A stretch of 64,000 bases of DNA from Lunularia cruciata (taxonomy: Eukaryota > Streptophyta > Marchantiopsida > Lunulariales > Lunulariaceae), in the NCBI GenBank assembly GCA_948567375.1, contig OX419756.1:20775001-20839000 (forward strand). Reading direction: 5' to 3'. Made by a program: the position numbers and the translations under genes. Shown here one piece after another: positions 53,360 through 64,000 of this stretch. Numbering within the stretch: position 1 is the first letter of the stretch; each line of letters starts with the position of its first letter. Below the pieces are notes generated by a model that was given only the letters and a program-made list of their open reading frames with translations, was not told the DNA's origin and did not search any database.

Positions 53360-56300
53360 GCAAGCCCAAAAATATACCTCAAAGTAAAAGGAAAAAAGGT
53401 GCATTGAAAATGAAAAAGTAAGGAAGAGCACAAGATTCCAAGAGAAGGTAACTTGGGAAAGAGAAACCAAGGCCTATGCCTAATTGGCATAAAGGAAAAA
53501 CTATTATATAGAGTAACCTACACTAGAAATGTATAACATAAGTGATATAAGAACCTATAATTGCATTGAGTGATATAGATTCTCCATGGGTATGTCTCTA
53601 AGGGTATTCTCCACACATATTTCCAAGGGAGGTCCATTGATGAAATAGATGTGCCCACTATTGATGCTCGTCAATTAAGACTAAGAGCATTTGATCTCTA
53701 TAGGGTGATAGAGATCCTCTAGCAAAAGTAAGAGGTAAGCATAGTAGGTGCAAAAGTCAAGGTGCCTTTCCTTTGTAGTGAGCCTTGTACCGCCTCTCAA
53801 AGAAGACCATCAAACTGATGATGAAGGTGGCCAAAAAGCTCCATTGATAGAGGAATGAAGGTGTAGGAGGCAAGCCATGGTGCATAGTGATCCTTCTTCC
53901 CCTTGGTGGCAATGATCATTGCAATTCTTTCTTGGATGCTAGCTTGTGCAAAGTACCTTGATCAAAGTGGGGTTACCACTCGCAAATCATAAACATATGC
54001 ACACCATCCTTGAAGGTGAAATACCTATTTACATCCTTCAATGAGGTAGGCATGGTAGAACATCTATTGCTCAATCTAGTTCTATAAGCAAGTAGATCAT
54101 AAGATCTAGAGCACCTTATCTCTAATGGAATTATGTAATGACTCTAGTAGGCTCTCTTCCTATAGCACATTGTAAGATGTGGATGCCCTTATTGTCAAAT
54201 GTAAAACTACACTAGCACAGGTTTGGTATGCCCAAGAGTGCTAGATGTGGTAGCCCTAGCCAAAGCAAAAAGGCCATGGTGAACTCCTCCAATATGAACT
54301 AAAATTCCTCTATCAAAGGAGAGCCTTTGACAGCTTGGCTTCATGGCAAAAGTTGTGAAGCCAAGCTTTGGTGCCTTTCCTATTGCAAGAAGGATCCTAG
54401 CTCTATCAAGTAAAGGTGAATCAATGAGGATGTTAGAAAGAATGTGAGTGTGCATGTGCAAATTGAGCTCCACTTTGAATCTTCCTAGAGTCTAGGGATA
54501 CAAAGTTTGCAAAGGAGGAAGTGTGGTACATACAAGTCTTGGAAATAGATCCCAAGCCAATTGAAGAGATATTTGGAAATCATGGGTGCATAAATCAAAT
54601 ATTGCAATAGGTGGCAATAAAAATAGGTAACCTTTTTGTAAGTACCTATATACCAAAAGAGAATTCACTAGTGCCCATGATCCTAGGTAAGCTGCTATTG
54701 CAATAGCCTCATTTGAAGTGGTACCACATCCTCCCATGACCATGGGAAGAGCCATTTGCAATTGACGCCAATCATTTGAAAATTGTGTAAGCAGACAAGG
54801 TCTTAAGAGTGTGGAGAAGGTGTGCATCATGGTATTATAAAAGGATCATAAATGTGGTAGGAGTGCATTTGTAGAAGGATATGTATGTGTCAAATAAAGG
54901 GCTCTCAAGACATAACTTCTCAAAAGAATGGAGTAGGCCACATATGTGTTTTCCAATTGGGGGAAAAGATGAGTATGGGTAGTAGCTTAAAACAAAGTAT
55001 CTAAGATAAATGAGCTACAAAAAATCCTTATCTCCAAGAGGTGAGCTCAATACTCTTAAATCTCCTATTAGGAATTGGAATCTTGATAGGAAGTTTGAGA
55101 GAGTGAGGACTATATGTGGGCTCCAAACCTTACATGTATGAGTCTGAACTCATAAACCCACTACCTCCAAAATAAGTATGAAAGCTTGCAAATCATGCAC
55201 TACATCCTCCAAGGGGTGTAAGATATGAGTATCATTTGATAGGGATGGAAAAAGACATGTGAGAAAGGTGGTTGCAACCTCATACAAAGCTATGTAGTGA
55301 GATATGGAAAATAATGGCCTCCCAAAGGATCTCCTTGGCATCTACCATCTATAGATGCCAATTGAGTGAACTCTCCTATGGTAGTATGGAGGCTATACAA
55401 AAATCATGTCTTAATACCATATAAAGTACATATAAAAGGAATCAAGGAGGAGCTCAAAATAGAATTGGACAAGAAATGGTATTGAAATCATTTGAGATAT
55501 GCACTTTGATGACCATCCACTCAAGATGAAGGTTCTACTACTTAGAATAACCATCTCACAACCATATAGTGTGGCTATTACATATTGATGAGGAGAAAAG
55601 AAAGATGAAAAGGAATGGTGAAGCTAAAGAAAAATGGTGTATGGACCAAATGCAAGGAAACATCCATCATGGCTATGGGGCAAACACCCTATGTCTCCTT
55701 AGATAGAGCAAGGAGATGAAATGCACCAAAAAATGAGCAGCACTCAGGGGCACCAAACCTAATGCAATATGTTGTCATAAAGCAAAGAGTAAGATGAAGC
55801 CTAAGTTTGGCATATTCGTGGCAAGGAAATCTTGTAATGTGCAAAAACTAGTCTTGAAGGACCTCATATTGAGAAACATGGAGAGTGGAGTAAAGGATGT
55901 GCAAAGAAGGACTTAGTAAGAAATAGCTCCTCATTGAGATGGTAGTCATGGATAAAAGAAGGAAGCTCATATGTGGCTGATGGATGGAGATAATGTGAAG
56001 TTGATAAAGTATTGGTAGAGAAGACTATTGGTCTAGAGGATGATAGTGGTTGGATTGCTTGTTGATCCTTCCCTATCTAGCCTAATATCAAGGAACAATG
56101 TAAATGATGATGCTCTAAAGGTAGATCTTCAGCTTCTTGGGGCTCTATGATCCATCTTGCAGCCACTTGGATGGTATACTTCTCATGTAAAGTTGGCCAA
56201 TCTCCTTGTAGAAATTGATGAATCCAAGAGCAGGCTTGTGGTGTTTGGATGCATCCCATGAGTAGGAAAAAGCAAAGTTCATTCAAAAAAGAGAGCTAAT

Positions 56301-56600
56301 AGGGTCCATGTAAAGATCTCCCTCTTGGTCATTTGCCCAAATGGCATTTAGGAGTTTAGAGAGCATGTAACTAGATGTTGGAGAGATATAGGGATCCAAG
56401 TATACATGTGAGGATGAGGTAATCATGGTAGGAATTCTTGAAGGGATTCAAAGAGTGGAGCCAAGAGTAAGAGTGTAATGGTGCTTGTAGTGACAAGAGT
56501 ATGAAGAGGTCTAGGAGCGTAGGCAAAGAAGTGGCCTATGCTCTCATGTGTAAGCATCTAGCTTGCCCTCAATGTTGTGCCAAACCAATCCCCACCCAAA
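53360..56600 (-). pseudogene. Family B non-LTR copy (dead), near full length
   Basis: Read right to left, the order is the same as in family A but the sequences are clearly distinct. A segment HQFLQGDWPTLHEKY near 56200 matches FRRFRAGDWVALQEESV. Next come IATLYGCEM near 55570 (RT motif 2), VIKVHISNDFNTIS near 55520 (motif A with the Asp lost), FGRPLFSISHY and FPSLSNDTHILHP near 55330-55230 (motifs B and C; the first Asp of ADD replaced by Asn), MALPMVMGGCG and YLGSWALVNSLL near 54750-54640, HSNILIDSPLLDRARI-like sequence near 54420, and YAPWLASYTFIPLSMELFG near 53900 after the endonuclease core. It ends in a GTGCTTTGTACTC-type tail at 53460-53360. Not functional. Confidence 0.78.
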
Positions 56601-57689
56601 ATCAATCAGTGCAAGACTGCATAGAGTGCTGGAGAGGCAAGATGTAAGGGAGTGCTAAGTAGGAGAATATCTACTACTAAGGAGAGATTCTCACCTACTA
56701 AGGAGATCAACTACTAACTTCATTGCCCTTCTCTAGCACTTAAACATGATTTGATTAACAAAAGCAAATTTTGAAGAAATATGAGCAGCATAATGTACCT
56801 ATGGGTGGATCTTGAAATAGGCCCTTGAATCTACCTTAAAAATCCTTTACTCCTTGGTAGTAGCACTTTAATGTCATCAAAGATGTCCATTGACCCTTGA
56901 GGAAGTCTGTACAAGTAGGTCCAAGTCACCTCTAAACCCTGCTTGAGCCCCATATGTTCTTCTTATCCTTAATAGAGTTCCAAAATTGTTAATTGGACTC
57001 CAATCCTCTTAAACCCAACTGCTACAAGTACATCCAATTCTCTACTCTTGTGAATTTCTCTTCATCAATCCATAATTATAGGATCTCTTGTTGCATGCAT
57101 GAACTCTTATTGGCATGAACTCTATCTCCCACGAGTAGTTGTTTTGCTATTGTACTATTGGACACCATGGGCTTCTTGAGTCCTTGAAATTCATTTTCCT
57201 AATATTACAGCTCTGCACTCTTGATACAAGACTCCCACAAACTTTTCATCATTAATCCCAAGCAATCACCATAAAATTTCTAGCTTTATCATATGCCCTT
57301 CCTACCATGAGAGCACCTGAATTTACTCATGTGCATACTTTGATCTAGTTTACCTCCTATTGATCCATCTCTATTACATGCATTAATGAATCCCCCTCTT
57401 GCAATTTGATTTCTCACACGTCCCACTCTTGAGCTACATGCTTGAGATGTATTTCACCTCATGCAAATTGATCTCACATGCTTCTCTATTACTTGGCTCT
57501 AATTTTCTCTTTGTTATTTTAATCCTAATTATGTAGCTCCTAAATTAAACTAAAAATGATTTTTTGTTGATAGTTGATAGTTGATAACTTTATACTCATG
57601 CATTGTGCTTCATCAATACCACATGAAATTGAAATCCATTATGCACCTTGGCTATACTTAGATCCCTCTAGAAATTGAAATTTTGGGCA
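56601..57689. other. Unassigned AT-rich sequence
   Basis: No motif or long frame recognised on either strand. Confidence 0.45.
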
Positions 57690-58130
57690 ACCGCATCACC
57701 ATTTCAACTCATAGATGTAGCATGGACTTCTTTGCAAAGGCACTAACTCTCTCTATTTAGCATTGCTTACATTCTTTTATTGATAATACATATCAATCAC
57801 TGTGCAATATGCTTAGGCTTTGGGTCTTCACTAACAAGAAACTACAATTGTCATACCTAGTACATCTAGGGTCCTCCTTCTCCACTTACCAAACTTATTC
57901 TGGAGGACCTCTACCACAGAATTTAGGAGTAGACTACCATCTCCTTAGATTCTTAGGTGCTTGTTGTTGATGCATTTTTTCCTTATGGTACCTCTAGGCT
58001 CATTTCTATATGTCTTTCTTGGCTACTTGGGACTATTGGGTATTGTATTCTTTTTCCCTTTACCACTTTTTGTGCCTTGCACTCCTTTCTTCTTTCCTTT
58101 GGAGTACTATTTATATATATACTCATTTCA
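57690..58130 (+). mobile_element. Family B 3' UTR and tail
   Basis: Closely follows the 3' UTR of the copy at 14455-15010 in order: ATATCAATCACTGTGCAATA, CTTTGGGTCTTCA, TCTCCACTTACC, GGACCTCTACCA, AGACTACCATCTCC, then GTGCCTTGCACTCC and TTTCCTTTGGAGTA with a TATATATA end. Coding parts upstream are not recognisable. The 67-72-codon open frames across it are UTR. Confidence 0.65.
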
Positions 58131-58164
58131 CATGGTAGTTACAATTGTGTCCACCAATAAGAAT

Positions 58165-58240
58165 GTAGTGTCTCATTGATTGATTTGATGAGGTCTTGCA
58201 TCCTTCTTATTATCCCAAGTGGTTTCCTTTTTCTCACTTG
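58165..58240 (+). mobile_element. Family A 3' tail, truncated copy
   Basis: TGATTTGATGAGGTCTTGCA then TCCTTCTTATTATCCC matches the family A 3' UTR. It lies only about 40 bp after a family B tail, so two non-LTR insertions landed side by side. Confidence 0.6.
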
Positions 58241-58794
58241 AAGGAGGTCTATCCATGAATATGTATTGTTAGTGGCCATCCAAAAACCTCATTGAAGGTA
58301 AATGTAAGTAAGTAGTACTTCACTATTGTACTATTGTACTTCTTTCATTCTTGTACAATATTATAAGGGAATTGATATTTCCACATCCAATCTTTTATAT
58401 CCACACCCCCACTTGCCAAGTAATCTCTATTCACCACCAGATCTAAGACCACCTATCGTTTTCATTTATGAAGGCCAATGTCATTGCTCGGATATATCTG
58501 GGAGATTAGAAATATCAATTGCTTATTGTTAATGAGTCACTATGTGTTTTGTTTGTATCCATGTTTGTATGTGTGTTTGAAATTACTTAACGTGGACTAG
58601 GGCTAGACTTGGGCAAATAGCTAGCTAAAAATGGCTTTCTTGGCAAGCTAGAAGAAACAGCTAGCCAATCTACTTAATTTGAGAGCCAACTAGCTTGAGC
58701 GAGAGATGGCTGAATTTCAAACTCATGTAGTTTTAGTCAAATGGTTGATTAGCCTCATCAAGAATTAGGTTTAACATAAACTAGCTGCACAACA

Positions 58795-59160
58795 ATCAAA
58801 TTGAAGACATGGACATACATGATGATCAGCCATTGTCATCCAAAGAAGATAGAGGTCAGATTGAAAGTCAATTTGTCATTGACAATTAGACTCCACCACA
58901 ATCACCATCTATTACAGAAAATGTTATGTTTATGGGAGAAAATAAAAAGAAAAAGAAAAGCATGTCATGGAGATGAGATCATTTTGAAGTTGTTGAAGAT
59001 CACTCAACTTGTATGGAATGTTTGTCAATGAAGGTTCAAATGTCTATTTGTATGCATATTCCACTTCAAGTGCTATTCTTGCACATCATCTCAAGGTCAC
59101 TCATAAAATTAGTAAAGATTGTGGGGTGGCTTAAGACTCTAGGAAGATCAAGATCACAAA
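58795..59160 (+). pseudogene. Decayed hAT-type transposase, BED zinc-finger N-terminus
   Basis: After an acidic leader and a Lys-rich segment (ENKKKKKSMSW) comes DHFEVVEDHSTCMEC. A one-base frame change follows, then YAYSTSSAILAHHLKVTHK. This matches the BED finger pattern: aromatic D/HF, C-X2-C, then a Ser/Thr-rich turn and H-X4/5-H. BED fingers bind DNA at the N-terminus of hAT transposases and of domesticated ZBED proteins. An in-frame TGA before DHFEV and the frameshift make it non-functional; the catalytic domain downstream was not recognised. Confidence 0.6.
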
Positions 59161-59199
59161 GAAACCAGACTAGGCTTGATCTAAGGAGCTTCAGTTCTA

Positions 59200-60590
59200 T
59201 TATAATTTAATTTTTTTGATAGTGGCCAATTTATCCAACAAACACTCTCCAACATCTCTCATATGAATTTAAAGATGAGCATAATTTTATGATTTTAGAA
59301 CCAACCATGGTCTTTACATCCATTGAGTAGAAATGAAGGTATAAATTTATAATCTGCATTTATTTTTTTAAATTTCAAATTACCATTGATGTGCATAAAT
59401 AGAGTATATCTCTACATGAAGAACTATTAGTATATTATGATCTATCACCTAGTAGGAGAATCCCTAGAAGGAGAGATTGTGAGAGGAGTGGAGGAATAGA
59501 GGGGATATTGGGTGGAGGATTCTCCATAGGAGAGTCAACCAATGTAGGTTCTTTGCCATGGGATAGAGGACAAGATGGCAAAGAAATAGAAGTGGCTTTA
59601 TTAAGAACTTAAGCCCCGAAGGGGGAATGTTGGAAAAGGTGGTGCTTAGATCTATGCCTTAGATGCAGATAAGGAGTATGGAGTGCTAGATGAGGAGCAT
59701 CTTCTATGGTAGTCCCTCTAGGTGCACGCGTTAAAAAAGAAACTAGAGGCATCATGAAAGAGTCTATTGAAGAATCTCTTGAATCTTAGGAGGTACAACC
59801 CAATACAGAATGGAAGAGTAAACATCCAAAACAAAGAGAAACAATCTAAGGCCAAAAATTTAACACACATAAGAACAAAACATCAAAAACTAAATGTAGA
59901 AAAGCAAGGAATGGATGTGAGAAGAGCCTATTTACTACTTAAGGAGATCAACAATTCTGTAAGCTCCATCATGTATTGTACAAAATTCCTTTGATACAAG
60001 AACTTCTAGTACAAGAAAAAATTGATACAAGAATATATAATGCGAGAACCCTTTGATACAAGAATTTCCAATATGAGAACACTCTGGTACAATACCTTTC
60101 ATACAATGCACTCCCTAATTGAGCCACATCAAAATCCCTAATCAAACCAAACTGAAATCATGTGAATCTTGGTGTCAAGCGGAGAACTAGGTGGGACGGG
60201 GGCAGATATAACTAGGCTTAAATAATACTATAGAAAACAATGCTGACTGCAGGTTTTCAATCTTGGTAAACTCAACTCCCTCTACTTATCATATTTGTAA
60301 TCCATATTGCAACTATATCAAGTAAGCTCCCATTTATTATTAAAGTTCTGCCAACAATGTTCAATATGACCTATCATGAATGCTACCACCTCTGTATATT
60401 GGAAATAAGAAAACAATACATAGAAACTTGAGCTCACATGATAAACTGAGTTTGAACCTATGATGTTGTATGCATTATTTTAATTATATGGTATTCCCTT
60501 TCCCAAACTAGGTGTTTGCTCTCCATGGTTGAAAAGCTCTTTGCACGATTCTAATACTCAACTGTAACAAATTCAACAAGGCCTCTGTTT
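59200..60590. other. Unassigned
   Basis: No motif recognised. Around 59990-60110 the words GATACAAGAA and TACAAGAA recur irregularly (at least five times), suggesting an old degenerate short tandem array. Confidence 0.45.
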
Positions 60591-60790
60591 GGCAAAATGA
60601 AGACTTCTCCATTTCTACTTGCTCAATCATCTTACATTCAACAATAGCTAAATTGATAAAGCCTCACCTTGCCAAAATGGAGACTTCTCCATTTCTACTT
60701 GCTCAATCATCTTGCACTCAATAATAGCTAAATTGATAAAGCCTCATCTTGCCAAAATGGAAACTTCTTCATTTCTACTTGCTCAATCAT
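60591..60790. repeat. 80-bp tandem repeat, 2.5 copies
   Basis: Units start GGCAAAATGAAGACTTCTCC, GCCAAAATGGAGACTTCTCC and GCCAAAATGGAAACTTCTTC at 60591, 60671 and 60751: an exact 80-bp period with a few substitutions. Confidence 0.93.
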
Positions 60791-61584
60791 CACTCACTCA
60801 TAATTCAATGCCATTATTCATAATCTTGATCATCACTCTAAAATACTACACAAGTATTTTTCACAAGAGCAAGAATGCCCGCACAAGCCATGGAGAATCT
60901 TATGCATCTCATCAGACATATTTTTTTTAACCCAACCACATTCCACCCAAGATTGTATTTAAAAAAACAGGCTTTTATTCTAAACAATAGAAAGATAAAA
61001 GCATTACAAAATAAGGATTCTTGGTAGTGTAGGTCACATGTGGAATTACACTATTCTATAAGATGTACACATCAAATGATACCTTTCTATCTTCTATCAA
61101 ATTGATAAATTCATATTATCTTGAATTTCAAAGAATTTTTTGATAATAGATCTCAAAATTGTAGTGTGTTCAAACCTCTTTTAATTTTTTTTCAGTTATT
61201 TTGTTGTCATCATTTTTCTTTCACACAATTTTTGTTACTTTTAGTACTCTAATTTTACATATTCATCCTTTTCTTCTCAATCTATATTTTTTGGTTTTTT
61301 TCTTATAAATATAAATATTTGATTCAAATTTACTTCATTGATAAACATAATCTTTGAGTCTATTCAAGTTTAGCTTTCTAAATATATTACTATTTAGAGC
61401 ATTCATGTTTTTAGATGTTATGTGAATATTATTTCAAGGTATCAAAGTCTGACTTTAAATTTCTTGAGAATAAACAGAATATAATATACATTCTTGCAAG
61501 AAAACCACTAAAACAGAATGAGTTAGAAGGAGACTCATAGGAGATTTTATAAATAATGTATTTAAAATGAATAATAATAAGAAT
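60791..61584. other. Unassigned, very AT-rich
   Basis: Homopolymer-rich sequence with no gene or element signature. Confidence 0.45.
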
Positions 61585-62190
61585 TTGTAAAAGAAGAAGG
61601 AAAGGAACAAGAATTACCAAGGATCTACTAGCCTTTTTAAGTTATAGAAATAGATGCTTTCTAAAATGCTATTTAAAGCAATCTCCATACCTAGTTTTAA
61701 GACAATTCAATTTGGGTGGATATTTAGAAGTACTATTTTCAAAGAGATATGGCCTCACAACCTTTTGGTGTAGCAACTCAAAATTGATATACACTAAGAT
61801 ATTATTGGAAAGGAGAATGATATTGAAGGACAATAGTAAGAATAACAAGGCATAATAAGACATAAGAATAATAAGTAGTCCATTCATCTCCTTCTCTTAT
61901 TGCAAGAAATTGACTAGCATCTAGCTTAACTAACTAATAGAGAAATGCCCCTCCTTGCTACTACTTTAACTAATTGGAATAACTCTAGAAAACTGCTAAA
62001 AGGATAGTGTACTTAGAAGTAGTCTTTGATATGTTCATAAACTATCCTTGCCAAGCCATTCAAAGAGAGATTTAGAGCTATGGAAAATACATGGAAAAAG
62101 TTCTATGGAGATTGTGAACACTTTGTAATTGTCAAATTGTAGGCATTATGCAAAAAATAGGTCTTCCCAACAAAATGCATGTCCAAAGTG
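61585..62190 (-). mobile_element. Family A non-LTR fragment (dead)
   Basis: In plus orientation AAGGATCTACTAGCC, ATGGCCTCACAACC and GAAGGACAATAGTAAGA follow the intact element's AAGGATCCACTAGCC, ATAGCCTCACATCC and GAAGGACAATGGTACGA in the right order. It covers the region encoding RT motifs 2 and A and the preceding linker. Both ends are lost. Confidence 0.65.
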
Positions 62191-64000
62191 ACTAGCAATG
62201 AAGCAAAGTATCACAAAGAAGTCCATTAGTGTTGCATGTTTACCCTCTTGGGGAGATACAAGTCCCATAAGTGTGGGAAGTCACCATGAACACATGAACT
62301 ATGACCTAGACATATGTTCTTCTCCAAAGGCATATGTTCCTTGAAGTAGAAGTTCCTTGTACCAAGTGTATTTCTTTGTATGCACTTTCTTTGTAATGGC
62401 ATTTCAATACTTAGAAAGTTTAGTTGTGGTGCTAATTCCAAAAGCATGTTACAAACACCAAGGATCAAAATATGTGAGGCATCAAACTACTCCAATTACA
62501 CAATATCATGCATACTCATGCACCATAGAGAACATATAGGTAATTGAATGATTGAGAAGTGACAAAGAGTTCTTGCTCTTTTGGTTATTCATCTTGCATA
62601 TATTGAATACAAAGCACATCAAATGCATTGCTTAAATAGTTATCAACACTTGGGAATTATAAAGGCTACAAAAACTAACAATAGGTAACTCTTAACTTCT
62701 TATGACTAATTACTATCTAGATTGTCTAACTGATAATGCTCCATCAATTACAAAAAAGACCATAGTCAATGGTCTTCTTCTTCCTCTTCCTTATTTGCAA
62801 TAATATATAGTCCACATGCTAATTTCCTCCATTCCAACTTGATGCTTTCTCTAATTTCTACTTTTGACTTTTGTTGGTACTCTGCTAATTGAATCACAAC
62901 CTTTTGCCAAGGATGTCTTGACTAATCTACCATTAACCTATGCAAAATCTTTGTTAGCTGCATAACATCTCTATTAATGAGTACACTATCAATATTCTCA
63001 TTCATCAGTTCATCTAGTCTTACAGACATCCAAGGTTGGCAACTTAAAAAACCCATTTTTACTCTTTCTTGTTTAATTGTGGCAATGAAGTTTCCAATCC
63101 CAAATCTATAATCCTATTGCTCCTTGTTATGATTTGCTAACTCTCTCTCTCTTCTCTAAAGCTGCTAATGGAAGATGAATATTATCTAAATCAATGCTAA
63201 TTGCCACCAATTCTTCTTACTTCTTCCAAGTGTGTGTTGTAACTCAAGCTCAATATCAAGGTACATTTGTAATTCTTTACATTGTGCACTCAATTGCTAC
63301 TAGCTTCTTGTTTAAAGTACAATTATGCAAGCAAACTTATGGTTCTTCATCTTATTGTTGGTAGTAATTACTTTTGCATCTCACTTCATCTCTTGTTAAT
63401 CTTCTTTAGCTTTGAGTAATTCTTGGTCAAGAAACTCTTTCTCTCTCTCTATACTTCAAAAATATTGCTACCTTTTCTTCATTTTCTTTCTTTGATACCT
63501 CCAACTCTACCTTAACTTGATCCAATTTGTTCCATAGTATGTCCATGTTGGCTTCCTGATTCTTTAGCATGAAGTGCATTTGTTTCACTAAGTGAACAAC
63601 ATCATGCACTTTTGGCCACTATATTGCAAATTAAGGCATGATAATATCTAAGGAATAAAGAATAAGGAGAAGTTTTTGTACAATCTTAATCAACATCAAT
63701 ACTAAATTGGTTTGCTTTTCTTCTATAATGTTATGTTCCAAGGATAGGAGAACCTCCAATAGTAACCCAAAAGATGCTTCACACTCAAAACTCAGATGCC
63801 CCAAATGAGCACCTTGTCTTTGTTACATAAGAAAGAGGATTCTCTCAAAGGAAGCTCTCCCAAATGATATGTCAGGGAGCTTTGCCTTTAGATTAGTTGC
63901 ATGCATGGGTGACATGTCATTTATGGTCCTATCCCGTTGGTGAAACAAGCTTTGACCAAAGGAAATCTTTTTGGAATCTCAAAATTGCATGGGTGAGATA
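62191..64000. other. Unassigned; minus-strand coiled-coil remnant
   Basis: The one stretch with protein-like character is 63609-63427 (minus, 60 codons), reading LDQVKVELEVSKKENEEKVA, a heptad-like coiled coil. It resembles in character the Lys/Glu-rich minus-strand region at 22640-23400, so both may derive from one gag-like family. No family motif seen. Confidence 0.35.

Overview
The window looks like a repeat-dominated stretch of nuclear DNA from a streptophyte, most likely a land plant. The plant-style evidence is chromodomain Ty3/gypsy elements primed by the initiator-Met tRNA motif, an LTR rich in heat-shock elements, and remains of PIF/Harbinger and hAT transposons. I found no cellular protein gene, tRNA or rRNA that I could defend. 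Almost every supportable feature is a mobile element or its remains, and the species cannot be read from this sequence.

Left to right: 1-4.9 kb holds decayed coding debris and a (TA)n microsatellite. 4975-10592 is a complete but dead Ty3/gypsy chromovirus on the minus strand, with a perfect 5-bp target duplication. 12.1-13.5 kb is a broken PIF/Harbinger nuclease gene. 14.4-19.2 kb holds fragments of a non-LTR family (here 'family B'), tandem repeats and a cluster of a short CACGAGTG motif. 19.2-33.4 kb is one dead copy of a second non-LTR family ('family A') split by two insertions: a 5.4-kb unidentified block that carries two striking palindromes, and a 5641-bp gypsy element with apparently identical 423-bp LTRs. 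33.5-39.6 kb is a much older gypsy with a solo LTR inside it. 41.3-45.3 kb is the centrepiece: a family A element whose 1055-codon ORF is intact. 46.7-50.4 kb is a dead near-full-length family A copy; 53.4-56.6 kb is a dead family B copy on the minus strand; 57.7-64 kb holds further fragments, an hAT BED-finger remnant and an 80-bp tandem repeat.

Family A encodes, in one protein, an N-terminal C2H2 zinc finger, a reverse transcriptase and a C-terminal CCHC plus restriction-like endonuclease (REL) domain. This is the architecture of early-branching non-LTR retrotransposons (R2, NeSL, CRE and relatives), not the AP-endonuclease L1/RTE type usual in plants. The intact copy is CpG-rich while its dead relatives are AT-rich. 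A 10-bp repeat, AGCACATATT, flanks the intact element at 41276 and 45329, and a severely 5'-truncated sister insert beside it has its own 10-bp duplication; both fit target-primed reverse transcription.

The young gypsy element has two notable regulatory devices: arrays of GAAnnTTC heat-shock units upstream of the LTR TATA box, and at the gag-pol junction a slippery GGGAAAC followed by a potential H-type pseudoknot, placed exactly as a programmed -1 frameshift signal should be. Near-perfect palindromes at five sites, plus an inverted duplication inside a dead element, suggest a recurrent fold-back or template-switch process in this genome.
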